A DNA stretch of 64,000 bases, taken from an uncultured Cyclobacteriaceae bacterium. Lineage in GTDB: Bacteria; Bacteroidota; Bacteroidia; Cytophagales; Cyclobacteriaceae. The translations under genes were made by a program, and so were the position numbers. The stretch covers positions 58,294 to 122,293 of the forward strand of contig CANLOE010000006.1 of assembly GCA_947492745.1 (NCBI GenBank), given 5' to 3'. This document shows positions 26,070 to 35,063 of this stretch, piece after piece (position 1 is the first letter of the stretch; each line of letters opens with the position of its first letter). The notes under the pieces were generated by a model. It was not told where the DNA came from. It saw nothing but the letters and a program-made list of their open reading frames with translations, and ran no database searches.

Positions 26070-28010
26070 TTAATCTAGATTTTGGGTATAATAATTTCTG
26101 TTACCTAATTTGTCGGTCACTACTACAACTAATTTACCACTGAATACGTGTTTTGGATTTAGCTTTTCGGACCATATTAGTTTGCGTTTGTAATCATAGT
26201 TCATTAACACCCACTCCCCATCAATTGTTGCTTTGAAATCCTTGATTCCCGAGAGCTTATCGGAAATTTGAAAGCGAAGCTGATCTTTGTTAACGGTCAG
26301 CGCTTTTATTTTTGGGGGTATGGTATCGCTCAGTATCACATAATCACCAAAATACCTTGTCTTGAATTCTAGTTTACCGTTTTTCCATATTCCTCCCATG
26401 TAGCCATAAGAACTCCTTCCCGTAACTTCATAGGCACCTAGTTTTGATACTTCCTTTTGAAATGCAATGGGCTTTAAACTTACGGTAATGTTTCTACGGA
26501 GGGGTATGGAAGGAGTGCCGATACGATAGCGCGCTGTTTGAGGATAAGAGGAAATAAGCCGTTCTTCCATATACAGTGTATCGAAAAGGGCACCTTTAGG
26601 GAAATATACATTCATCTGATCTCCGTAATAATGGAAGGAACTCCCAGAGGGAACAACAGCTTTATATCCGAATTCCTTACGAAGCGTGCCTACCCGAATA
26701 GAATCCGGAACACCGTATTTCATATCCCATAGGTAAGTATGACCATATCCCTTCAAAGAGTATTGAGGAGCTAACACTTTTTCCTCACCGGCTACATAGA
26801 GATAGGCTTTTGGTTTTTCCCTATCCGAAGTATGTCCTACCTCAACACTCAATACGCTTTTTTGTAATTTTGTTGAGAGCACATTTTTAGAACTGCTGAC
26901 CGAAGATACCGCAATGTCACTTTTAGGGACCTCATGTCGGATATAAAAAATCAGCGTACTTGTATTATGATAAGGGTCGGAGAGTTCTACGGTTATTTTA
27001 TGTTTGGAGTCAGTATACAACGAAACTTTTCCCCGATGCAAGTCCGTTGTGTAAAATTTAAGGAAATTACCATTATCCACATACAGTTTATGGTAGCGTT
27101 TGCCCGTACGGTATTTGATACCATAATCCATATGTGCCAATATATTCTTTTGCTCCGAAAATGTAAAAGAATTGATGTTTTGATGGTATATGGGGGCATC
27201 GTCCTTTTTTACTTTTATCTCGGTTACCGCACACTTGAACCTAGAGTGGTCCAGCCAATCGTAGGCATAGACTTCGAAGCCTACTTTACCGTGTATCTTT
27301 ATAGTGTCTTTGAGGTAATACCTGCCGCCTGAGCCTAGAACCTTTAGGGAAGCTGGTTTGAATTGTTGATTGACCCTTGAGTTTATACCAAAAGGCTGTA
27401 TGACCATTCGTTCGATGTGCGGGGGAGTTGTATCCTTGATTTCTTCAAAATGATAGTTTAACGGATTAAGAACAGCTTGGTTTTTGTCCCGTATTTCAAA
27501 ATGCAGGTGTGGTCCGCCAGAAGAACCCGAATTGCCCGAGTATGCAATGATATCCCCTTTGTGGACAAGAAACCGACCTTTTTTTAAATTTAAATCCGTT
27601 TTGAAGCGCTTGCGTATATACTGGTGGTTCCTGATATGCAACGCTATCGGTCCATTGAATCGATTCAAGTGAGCATATACCGTAGTTTCACCATTGGGGT
27701 GGCTTAGGTAGAGGGCACGGCCATAACCATTGGTCCTGACTACTGCTCTGGAGATATAGCCATCAGCAGCAGCATATACAGGTAGACCTATCTGACTATC
27801 TGTTCTAATGTCCAGGCCCGCATGAAAATGTGTCGACCTCAGCTCCCCCATGGACCCTGCCAGGGTATTGTTCTGTTTCGGTTTGATGGGAAACATATAG
27901 TAATCACCGTCCTCGAAATCATGATCTGAAGATACCTGACTGTGAGCGCATAGAGAAGTCAGGACCAGCATCACGAAGAATAAGAAAGACTTATTGTTAT
28001 TTGACTTCAC
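26070..28010 (-). CDS. Large secreted M23 family metallopeptidase
   Basis: The open frame begins at 28073, but the residues before GTG 28010 would overlap the FAH gene by 77 bp. From the GTG the protein starts VKSNNNKSFLFFVMLVLTSL and then CAHSQ, a good signal peptide, with only a 14-bp overlap, so I use it (about 646 residues). The M23 domain is near the N terminus: zinc ligands in THFHAGLDIRTD and GGPHLHFEIRDKN, with YGRALYLSHPNGETTVYAHL between. About 450 residues of beta-rich sequence follow, probably Ig-like domains. It is likely a periplasmic or outer-membrane-associated peptidoglycan hydrolase. It is followed closely by bcp. Confidence 0.88.
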   Translation of the reverse strand: MKSNNNKSFLFFVMLVLTSLCAHSQVSSDHDFEDGDYYMFPIKPKQNNTLAGSMGELRSTHFHAGLDIRTDSQIGLPVYAAADGYISRAVVRTNGYGRALYLSHPNGETTVYAHLNRFNGPIALHIRNHQYIRKRFKTDLNLKKGRFLVHKGDIIAYSGNSGSSGGPHLHFEIRDKNQAVLNPLNYHFEEIKDTTPPHIERMVIQPFGINSRVNQQFKPASLKVLGSGGRYYLKDTIKIHGKVGFEVYAYDWLDHSRFKCAVTEIKVKKDDAPIYHQNINSFTFSEQKNILAHMDYGIKYRTGKRYHKLYVDNGNFLKFYTTDLHRGKVSLYTDSKHKITVELSDPYHNTSTLIFYIRHEVPKSDIAVSSVSSSKNVLSTKLQKSVLSVEVGHTSDREKPKAYLYVAGEEKVLAPQYSLKGYGHTYLWDMKYGVPDSIRVGTLRKEFGYKAVVPSGSSFHYYGDQMNVYFPKGALFDTLYMEERLISSYPQTARYRIGTPSIPLRRNITVSLKPIAFQKEVSKLGAYEVTGRSSYGYMGGIWKNGKLEFKTRYFGDYVILSDTIPPKIKALTVNKDQLRFQISDKLSGIKDFKATIDGEWVLMNYDYKRKLIWSEKLNPKHVFSGKLVVVVTDKLGNRNYYTQNLD

Positions 28011-28608
28011 AGGATAGCATCTTTTGGTCTTCAATATAAGCAACAAGTTGGTTCCCGACTTGTATGGGGCCAACTCCTTTTGGGGTTCCCGTAAAGATGA
28101 TGTCCCCTTGTTTCAGAGTAAAAAACTTGGATAGGTAAGCGATGATCTGCTCAAAATTGAAAAGCATCAGCCCCGTGTTTCCTTCCTGCCTGACCTGACC
28201 ATCCAGTTCCAGTCTGAAATTGATATTGCCTTTATCGGCAAACGTAGTTGTCGGAAGGAAATCGGATATGGGAGCGGAACCGTTGAACCCTTTGGCGATG
28301 GCCCACGGAAGTCCCTTTTCTCTTGCTTTGGTCTGGAGGTCACGAGCTGTGAAGTCAATACCGATACCTATCCGGTCGTAGTAGTCAGCAGCAAATTTCT
28401 CAGCAATATTTTTGCCTTCTTTGCAGATTCTCAATAGAATCTCTGTTTCGAAGTGAATATCATTCGAAAAATCAGGGTAATAAAAGGGAGCGTCTTTTTT
28501 CAATAAAGCAGTGTCGGGTTTGGTAAATATGACGGGCTCATCGGGTCTTTCATTGTTCATCTCAGCAATGTGCTCTGTATAATTTCTGCCTACTGCAAGT
28601 ATCTTCAT
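27997..28608 (-). CDS. Fumarylacetoacetate hydrolase family protein
   Basis: A 203-residue single-domain FAH-fold enzyme. Family motifs include ILAVGRNYTEHIAEM, PVIFTKPDTALL, the metal site IHFETEILLRI, GIDFTARDLQTKAREKGLPW, then AIAKGFNGSAPIS and DIIFTGTPKGVGPI. Small members act as acylpyruvases or oxaloacetate tautomerases/decarboxylases, and the exact substrate cannot be read from the sequence. It heads a three-gene run with the M23 peptidase and bcp, overlapping the M23 start. Confidence 0.92.
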   Translation of the reverse strand: MKILAVGRNYTEHIAEMNNERPDEPVIFTKPDTALLKKDAPFYYPDFSNDIHFETEILLRICKEGKNIAEKFAADYYDRIGIGIDFTARDLQTKAREKGLPWAIAKGFNGSAPISDFLPTTTFADKGNINFRLELDGQVRQEGNTGLMLFNFEQIIAYLSKFFTLKQGDIIFTGTPKGVGPIQVGNQLVAYIEDQKMLSCEVK

Positions 28609-29203
28609 TCTGGAAAATGATTTAAGTTAGAAAAATATAGTGTGGACTCAATGCTACATTGCTGTTGGTATACGACCACTTTTAGGTACTTCACAAACAC
28701 AGGTAACCGCTTTTTCAAACTTTGTTGCTCTATTCTATATGCCACGGGCTTTTTAGTAGCGAGGTAAAATCCGATTTTTTTTAATCGGGCCAGAAATCAA
28801 TCTTCTATTGAGCTTTTTAAGCTAAATTCACGTCTTAAATACTACAATGATAGCATTGAAAAAGAAAATTAGTAATTTAAAAGCCAAAAGAATGCTTTCT
28901 TGGCAGAAAAATTGCTACTTCACTACTATTATTTAGTTGACATGGAAATAAGATCAGCGTTTTGTTATAATTGCATGAAGCGAAATCAGCATCAAATCAT
29001 TGGGTACAGAAGCCCATAGATTATCAAGATATACAGTCATAGCGAGCGGCATAGTTCTTGTTTGAGGTGTTTCTAATGCTTATAAGAGCATGGTTGATGA
29101 ACTTTTCCGTATCATCCAACACAAAGACACTTGAAATGTGCCAATAAAAGAATCAGTAAGTAATTCTGTTCAATAATGAACATAGATAACCCTTTATAAC
29201 TAT
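28609..29203. other. Intergenic region between divergent genes, nothing recognised
   Basis: About 600 bp with no supported ORF, no clear terminator and no convincing member of repeats R1-R6. Promoters for the divergent FAH-family and M48 genes must lie here. Confidence 0.4.
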
Positions 29204-30007
29204 ATGAAAAAGTTATTATCAATCACAGCAATACTACTTATAGCTTTCATAACACTACAATGTTCTACTGTAGCGGTAACAGGTCGGAGGCAGCTTAGTT
29301 TGGTTCCCAATTCGCAGCTTTTGCCCATGAGCTTTCAGCAGTATAATCAGGTGATGAAAGAAGGAAAAAAATCTGATAATGCCCAGTGGGAGCGCATGGT
29401 AAAGAATGTCGGTGCCAATATAAAAGGAGCCGTGGAGCGGTATATGGCACAACAGAATCTGTCATCGAAATTGAACGGCTTCGCATGGGAGTTCAATTTA
29501 TTGGAGGAAAATGTCGTGAACGCATGGTGTATGCCGGGAGGAAAGGTGGCCTTTTATACGGGTATAATGCCTATCTGTAGGGACGAAGCAGGGGTCGCTG
29601 TAGTAATGGGCCATGAAGTAGCACATGCTATAGCCAATCATGGAGGTGAGCGTATGAGCCAAGGGCTAGTGACACAGGGGCTGACCAGTACTTTTTCCGC
29701 ATTGGCGTCGCAAAACCCTACAATGGCCAAAAACCTGTTGCTACAATCTATGGGAGTGGGTTCACAACTGGGAATGTTGACCTTTTCCAGAAAACATGAA
29801 TCCGAAGCAGATGAATTAGGTCTGATATTTATGGCCATAGCGGGATATGACCCTAGAGAAGCACCAAAGTTCTGGAAAAGGATGGAAGCCAATAGCGGCG
29901 GAGGGCAGCGTCCACCCGAATTTTTGTCCACACACCCCCATCCTTCTACAAGAATAGCCGATTTGAATTCACTGATGCCAAAAGCATTGAAATACTATAA
30001 AAAATAG
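29204..30007 (+). CDS. M48 family zinc metallopeptidase, lipoprotein
   Basis: 267 residues. The lipoprotein signal MKKLLSITAILLIAFITLQC puts the lipid cysteine at position 20. The peptidase domain has the zinc motif GHEVAHAIANHG (His137, Glu138, His141) and the third ligand Glu201 in SRKHESEADELG. The family includes LoiP and BepA-type proteases that handle misfolded outer-membrane proteins. The second zinc region FLSTHPHPSTRIADL is also typical. It is a single gene followed by an R2 remnant and a terminator. Confidence 0.93.
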   Translation: MKKLLSITAILLIAFITLQCSTVAVTGRRQLSLVPNSQLLPMSFQQYNQVMKEGKKSDNAQWERMVKNVGANIKGAVERYMAQQNLSSKLNGFAWEFNLLEENVVNAWCMPGGKVAFYTGIMPICRDEAGVAVVMGHEVAHAIANHGGERMSQGLVTQGLTSTFSALASQNPTMAKNLLLQSMGVGSQLGMLTFSRKHESEADELGLIFMAIAGYDPREAPKFWKRMEANSGGGQRPPEFLSTHPHPSTRIADLNSLMPKALKYYKK

Positions 30008-30126
30008 ACTAAAAGACTATCAAGTATTCTGTCCAATACTCACTTGAGTGTAAATACGACGAATACCGTTGAAATCAATCGATTCGATGAACTGTCGCTT
30101 TTTTTATAAGCATCATTGGATTAAAT

Positions 30127-30247
30127 CCAAAATGGTCAATAGGGTTTCGTTATGAGAGCATAATTGCAATAAAATCAGCGTTTTAGGCGAGGAGGCCTTT
30201 GTATCATTAAGGGAACGAACCTGCGTAGTGCAAAACAGCTATCCGGG
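30127..30247 (+). repeat. R2-family element with the right half deleted
   Basis: CCAAAATGGTCAATAGGG, TTCGTTATGAGAGCATAATT, ATAAAATCAGCG and GAGGAGGCCTTTGTATCATT match R2 at 20298 in order. The right part jumps from GCAAAAC directly to a terminal CGGGTTTAA. Confidence 0.75.
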
Positions 30248-30273
30248 TTTAAAAATAACAAGAGCGAAAATCT

Positions 30274-30311
30274 AAAATGCCCCTTGAATCCATGGACTCG
30301 AGGGGCATTTT
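30274..30311. terminator. Bidirectional terminator hairpin
   Basis: AAAATGCCCCT and AGGGGCATTTT form an 11-bp perfect stem with a 16-nt loop, between the converging M48 gene and the exonuclease gene. T-rich tails are present on both strands. Confidence 0.8.
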
Positions 30312-30421
30312 GCATTTGGTAACCTTTATCGATCGTTGATCTTATAATTTGCACATATTCAGGGTTTTAAAGTCGCATAAAATGATGAAGATTATTTTTC
30401 CCACTGAATTTGGTCTTAGGC

Positions 30422-31231
30422 TCATTTGTTGAAAAGACTGTTTCTCAATTTGATTTCGGTAAGTCTACGCTTGGTATCCATAGGAAATTCGCCTTTCATC
30501 ATCCAGTCATAATAACCTTTATCCTTACTCAAGACTTCGGTGACCGATTTTCCCTTATGTTTCCCGAAATTAAATACCTCTACACCTTGATTGTTGTAGA
30601 CCAGTCTACCCGCCAGATCGACCATATTACTGGAAGTTAACTGATGGAGTTTTTCCATATCGTTTTCGATAACACCGATTTTCTTCCCCAAATTGTCCAT
30701 CATGGTCATGCCCTCATAACGTTCTACTTGAGCTTTGAGTACCTCTAGCGTAGCCAGTGTATCTGCTTCCGCTCCATGGGCACCCTCTAGCTCTTTGTCA
30801 CAATAGAACTTATAAGCCGCAGTCAACGTTCGCTTTTCCATCATATGAAAGATTTTTTGAGCATCGATGAGCTTTCTCTTGCTGACATCAAAATCGATAT
30901 CAGCTCTTAGAAATTCCTCTACCAGTACAGGTACATCGAATTTGAGAATATTGAAACCGGCCAAGTCGGAACCTTCGAGGAATTTGGCCAAGGACTTGGC
31001 GATGGATTTGAAAGTAGGTGCATCCTTGATGTCCTCATCGAATATGCCGTGAATCGCACTGGTTTCTGCCGGGATGGGTATTGTAGGGTTTATTTTTTTC
31101 GTCTTGGTAATGGTTTCCCCATTGGGCATGCTTTTCACAAAAGAAAGTTCGACAATACGATCGCGGGTGATATTGGTTCCCGTCGTTTCAAGGTCGAAAA
31201 AGACAAGGGGATTTTTAAGATGAAGTGACAT
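30422..31231 (-). CDS. DEDDh 3'-5' exonuclease (DNA polymerase III epsilon-like)
   Basis: 269 residues. The exonuclease sites are visible: Exo I FFDLETTGTN (Asp13, Glu15), Exo II GFNILKFDVPVL, and Exo III HGAEADTLATLEVL with the catalytic histidine and aspartate of the DEDDh type. The C-terminal 80 residues include GVEVFNFGKHKGKSVTEVL, a small domain often fused to such exonucleases in Bacteroidota. It could be the proofreading subunit or a stand-alone nuclease. It lies 68 bp downstream of mpl on the same strand. Confidence 0.92.
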   Translation of the reverse strand: MSLHLKNPLVFFDLETTGTNITRDRIVELSFVKSMPNGETITKTKKINPTIPIPAETSAIHGIFDEDIKDAPTFKSIAKSLAKFLEGSDLAGFNILKFDVPVLVEEFLRADIDFDVSKRKLIDAQKIFHMMEKRTLTAAYKFYCDKELEGAHGAEADTLATLEVLKAQVERYEGMTMMDNLGKKIGVIENDMEKLHQLTSSNMVDLAGRLVYNNQGVEVFNFGKHKGKSVTEVLSKDKGYYDWMMKGEFPMDTKRRLTEIKLRNSLFNK

Positions 31232-31299
31232 GGTATGGAAATAATTTTCTTGGGGCTTCGTTTATTGATTATAAATATTGTTGGCGCGTAAGGGGACAA

Positions 31300-32685
31300 T
31301 TATCCATTTTTACTATCATGGAACAATTCTTTTGCAAATGACTCCATATCTACGCCGTCAAAATTGCCAGAACTCATCATTAATAGGTTCTTGCCGTTCC
31401 AGTTGATGGATTTCAGAAAAGTGAACAGCTCTCCACTACTATCGAACACCTTTAGACCTTCATGACCAAAAGCGTCGATAATATCTTGCTTGCTTATGGA
31501 ATCGAGTCTTTTATGGGATACCGTAGCTGGATTATAATAGACTATCGGGTAATTGGATGCACTCAAACTTTTACTGTACTGCGGAATAAACTCCTTGTTC
31601 AGGCTACTATAAGTATGTAGCTCTAAACAGGCAACGAGTTCTTTGTCAGGATATTGTCTTTGTACCGCCTGGGTAGTTGCTTTGACTTTAGAAGGGGCGT
31701 GGGCGAAATCAACGAACACCTGCCTGCCGGATTCGGAAGCGAACCGTTGAAGTCGACGGGCAGCACCCTCAAAATCACGTATGGCCTCGTAAAATTGTTC
31801 GTCACTGATACCTATTTTTTTGAGTACGGTCAGTGCCCCACTGATATTCTGCATGTTGTGTTCACCAAAAATCTGAAGCGGGACCTCTTGGCTACCATTG
31901 ACCAAATAGGTGATTCCATTTTTGATTATATAAGGATGTGCCGTGTAAGGCACTGCTGAGCTATCCTCTTTTTCCTTTCCGCATATTTGTTTTGTATCCC
32001 TGTCATTTTCATAATATACCAGAGTCCCTGCCTTAGGTGTTGCTTGTACAAAAGCTTCAAATTGAGATAAGTACTCCTTTTCTGTAGAAAATACATTGAT
32101 ATGGTCCCAAGCGATGCCGCTCACCAGTCCGATATGGTGATGGTACTTTAGAAATTTCGGGCTTCTATCGATGGGGGATGACAGGTACTCGTCACCTTCA
32201 ATGATGATTATGGGAGCATCAGAAAATTTGACCATGGTGTCAAACCCACTCAGTTGAGCACCCACGGCATAATCGAACTCTCTTTCAAAATACCGAAGGA
32301 CATGGAGTATCATAGCCGAAATACTGGTCTTCCCATGACTGCCCGCAATCACGATTCGCTGCTTGTCTTTGGATTGTTCGTAAATGAATTCCGGAAATGA
32401 GTAAATTTTCAATCCCAAGGCCCGGGCGCGTTGTAGTTCCGGGTTGTCCTCTCTGGCATGCATACCAAGAATAACGACATCAAGTTCATTTGTTACCCTG
32501 CCAGGGTACCAGCCCTCCTCTTTTGGGAGTAATCCGTGTCCTTCCAGTCGCGTACGCGAAGGCTCGAAGATTTCATCATCCGATCCACTAACGAAATGTC
32601 CATTTTTTTTCAAAGCTATCGCCATACTGTGCATAAGACTGCCTCCTATAGCTATGAAATGTATCCTAAGCGAGTTTTCAATCAT
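31300..32685 (-). CDS. mpl: UDP-N-acetylmuramate:tripeptide ligase (Mpl), peptidoglycan recycling
   Basis: A 461-residue Mur ligase. The N-terminal domain has RIHFIAIGGSLMHSMAIALK, the ATP loop is VIAGSHGKTSISAMILHVL, and the middle domain has IIEGDEYLSSPIDRSPKFL, then GIAWDHINVF. The C-terminal domain includes VFVDFAHAPSKVKAT. The GDEY and AWDH segments and the overall length fit Mpl rather than MurC. It re-attaches recycled L-Ala-gamma-D-Glu-mDAP to UDP-MurNAc in the cytoplasm. It is probably co-transcribed with the exonuclease gene. Confidence 0.94.
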   Translation of the reverse strand: MIENSLRIHFIAIGGSLMHSMAIALKKNGHFVSGSDDEIFEPSRTRLEGHGLLPKEEGWYPGRVTNELDVVILGMHAREDNPELQRARALGLKIYSFPEFIYEQSKDKQRIVIAGSHGKTSISAMILHVLRYFEREFDYAVGAQLSGFDTMVKFSDAPIIIIEGDEYLSSPIDRSPKFLKYHHHIGLVSGIAWDHINVFSTEKEYLSQFEAFVQATPKAGTLVYYENDRDTKQICGKEKEDSSAVPYTAHPYIIKNGITYLVNGSQEVPLQIFGEHNMQNISGALTVLKKIGISDEQFYEAIRDFEGAARRLQRFASESGRQVFVDFAHAPSKVKATTQAVQRQYPDKELVACLELHTYSSLNKEFIPQYSKSLSASNYPIVYYNPATVSHKRLDSISKQDIIDAFGHEGLKVFDSSGELFTFLKSINWNGKNLLMMSSGNFDGVDMESFAKELFHDSKNG

Positions 32686-32695
32686 TAATACTATG

Positions 32696-32848
32696 TTATA
32701 CCCAAACGAAGTCCGTTCAGGGAGAAATATATTTTATGTGCAGACCTAAAATCAGCTTCTGAGGACTTTCACGACCAACTCAACTATCGCCTGCTTTGAT
32801 AGAGTGACCTCAGATTCAAACCCCCAAAATACTTTTTCTTGAGTATAT
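32696..32848 (+). repeat. R6-family element upstream of mpl
   Basis: The left end TTATACCCAAACGAAG and the right end CCAAAATACTTTTTCTTGAG then TATAT match the R6 copy at 51681-51852. The middle is diverged. It lies only 11 bp before the mpl start codon, so it may carry or displace that gene's promoter. Confidence 0.55.
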
Positions 32849-33024
32849 GAAAACCAAAAATAAGAGAAAAATATAAAACCATGACAAATTTGATGACATT
32901 ATAAACCAAGGCATGATGGATTTGAGTTCTATAAAGGTAACGATAAAAGGTTTTGCCGTCCCAAATTGATAAAAGTAGGTCAACAATAGGTGGTGTTTAT
33001 AATGATGTGAACAATTATTTTTTA

Positions 33025-33098
33025 TGTGGATAAGTCACATACTTTTCCACAAAATCCCCCACAGTTTTATGGGTACAACCGGATATAACTGTGGATAG
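33025..33098. promoter_or_regulatory. Cluster of three DnaA-box-like sites upstream of dnaB
   Basis: TGTGGATAA (33025-33033) is a perfect DnaA box (complement TTATCCACA). TTTTCCACA (33043-33051) fits the relaxed TTWTNCACA consensus. TGTGGATAG (33090-33098) has one mismatch. All three lie within 74 bp, next to an A+T-rich stretch and 160-230 bp upstream of the replicative helicase gene. This could be an origin or a DnaA-controlled promoter. The arrangement is seen directly, while the function is inferred. Confidence 0.55.
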
Positions 33099-33224
33099 CT
33101 TGTTCATAGCGATGTAAAATAACCTAGGATAAGTAGTAGAGGTACGTTTTTTGTTAACAAAGATACATTGACCTTAGAGGCGACTTTCTATTGCCTTACC
33201 GAAGGATTCTTGGTAGGTTTGATG

Positions 33225-33232
33225 TACTTTTG
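33225..33232 (+). promoter_or_regulatory. Possible -7 promoter element for dnaB
   Basis: TACTTTTG matches the Bacteroidota -7 consensus TAnnTTTG and lies 24 bp before the dnaB start codon. I do not see a well-spaced -33 TTTG, so this is tentative. Confidence 0.35.
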
Positions 33233-33256
33233 TTGAAAATAAATCACTAAATATCT

Positions 33257-34837
33257 ATGGATCAAAACAAACCTTCTCCCGTAAGGGGCAGCTTTAAGTC
33301 ATCAAAGTTGGCTCAAAGGGAAATTGGTGAGCGATTGGGCAAACTACCCCCGCAGGCACTGGATTTGGAAGAAGCGGTACTCGGTGCACTCATGTTGGAA
33401 AAGGATGCTCTGACCATAGTCATCGATATTCTACAGCCGGAAAGCTTTTATAAAGACCAGCATAAGGAGATATATGCTGCGATACAGGAGCTTTTCAAAA
33501 ACTCGGAGCCCGTGGATATGCTCACGGTTACCAATCAATTACGGAAAGACGGGAAGTTGGAGTTTGTTGGTGGTGCATACTATATTACAGAGCTGACACG
33601 TGGGATTACCTCTGCGGCAAATATTGAGTTTCATGCCCGTATAGTTTCGGAGATGTCCATTAAGCGCGAATTGATACGGATTGCCTCCGAAATCCAGAAA
33701 GATGCTTTTGAAGACACCACCGATGTCTTCCAACTTTTGGATAAAACGGAACAATCACTTTTCGAAGTTTCTGAATCCAATATCAGGAAGAACTATGATA
33801 ACATGCGCTCTCTCATGGGAAAGGCCATTGCAGAACTGGAAGAGCGTAAGAACCATACCGATGGGCTTACGGGGATCCCATCAGGACTCTCTGCCTTGGA
33901 CCGTGTTACCTCTGGCTGGCAAAAGTCCGACTTAGTTATTATAGCAGCAAGGCCAGCTATGGGTAAGACAGCTTTCGTACTCTCGGTCATGCGTAATGCC
34001 GCAGCGGATTTCGACAGACCGGTAGCCATTTTCTCCCTAGAGATGTCCTCTGTACAATTGGTCAACAGACTCATCTCGGCAGAAGCAGAACTGGAAAGTG
34101 AGAAAATAAAAAAAGGTGATCTGTCAGATCATGAGTGGCAGCAGCTTATCCACAAGACCAACAAACTGACCAATGCTCCCATTTTCATCGATGATACACC
34201 TGCATTGTCCATATTGGAGCTTAGAGCAAAATGCCGTAGACTGAAGGCGCAAAGCGATATTCAGATGATCATTATCGACTACCTACAGCTGATGAGTGGT
34301 GATGCCGGTAAGGGAGGAGGTAATCGAGAGCAGGAAATCGCTTCCATTTCAAGAGCACTCAAAGGTATCGCTAAAGAACTGGATGTACCCGTTATCGCGC
34401 TATCTCAGTTGAGTAGGGCCGTAGAGACCAGGGGAGGGGACAAGAGGCCCCAGCTATCCGACCTCAGGGAATCGGGGTCAATAGAACAGGATGCAGATAT
34501 GGTCATGTTCCTTTATAGACCGGAGTACTATGGTATAACCGAAGATGAGAACGGCATGCCGACCATCGGTACCGGAGAGGTTATCATTGCCAAACATAGG
34601 AACGGGTCTTTGGAAAATGTGCAACTCAAGTTCATAGGCAAGTATACAAAATTTGCGGATCTGGACGGCATGGACTTTTCCGGAGGCTTTCCTTCCCTAG
34701 AGGGTATACCGAACGAATTCGATACCAGTGCGGGTACCATTACCATAGGAAGTAAAATGAATGAAAGTGATAAAGGTAGTGGGGCCGGTCCGGCGCCGAC
34801 CCCCCTGTCCAGTGATGATAGTCCAGCACCTTTCTAA
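33257..34837 (+). CDS. dnaB: Replicative DNA helicase DnaB
   Basis: 526 residues. The N-terminal DnaG-interacting domain starts around KLPPQALDLEEAVLGALMLE. The RecA-like C-terminal domain has Walker A IIAARPAMGKTAFVLSV, Walker B MIIIDYLQLMSG, and ALSQLSRAVETRGGDKRPQL followed by SDLRESGSIEQDADMVMFLY. DnaB unwinds DNA at the replication fork as a hexamer. The C-terminal 60 residues after FADLDGMDFSGG are Ser/Pro/Gly-rich and probably disordered. There is no intein insertion. It is a single gene with DnaA-box-like sites upstream and a terminator at 34981. Confidence 0.98.
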   Translation: MDQNKPSPVRGSFKSSKLAQREIGERLGKLPPQALDLEEAVLGALMLEKDALTIVIDILQPESFYKDQHKEIYAAIQELFKNSEPVDMLTVTNQLRKDGKLEFVGGAYYITELTRGITSAANIEFHARIVSEMSIKRELIRIASEIQKDAFEDTTDVFQLLDKTEQSLFEVSESNIRKNYDNMRSLMGKAIAELEERKNHTDGLTGIPSGLSALDRVTSGWQKSDLVIIAARPAMGKTAFVLSVMRNAAADFDRPVAIFSLEMSSVQLVNRLISAEAELESEKIKKGDLSDHEWQQLIHKTNKLTNAPIFIDDTPALSILELRAKCRRLKAQSDIQMIIIDYLQLMSGDAGKGGGNREQEIASISRALKGIAKELDVPVIALSQLSRAVETRGGDKRPQLSDLRESGSIEQDADMVMFLYRPEYYGITEDENGMPTIGTGEVIIAKHRNGSLENVQLKFIGKYTKFADLDGMDFSGGFPSLEGIPNEFDTSAGTITIGSKMNESDKGSGAGPAPTPLSSDDSPAPF

Positions 34838-34980
34838 TGATTTTTTTATCACTATCTGTGTGATGATTGAAATGTCTGGTTCTCATACTGATATAGCCAA
34901 GAGCATAGCATAAGAGAGAGGGAATTGATATCTCAAAATCTAAAGAACAAATAGAAATTATATAGCCACAACCACTCTGT

Positions 34981-35012
34981 CCCGATTCGCTCTAAGCGAA
35001 TCGGGTTTTTTG
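34981..35012 (+). terminator. Rho-independent terminator after dnaB
   Basis: CCCGATTCGCT and AGCGAATCGGG form an 11-bp perfect stem with a 3-nt loop, followed by TTTTTTGTTTT. It lies 144 bp past the dnaB stop and 52 bp before the next gene. Confidence 0.93.
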
Positions 35013-35063
35013 TTTTGGTTTTACCAAGAACAATACCTTATTTGTGGCAAATAACCAAGGTCT

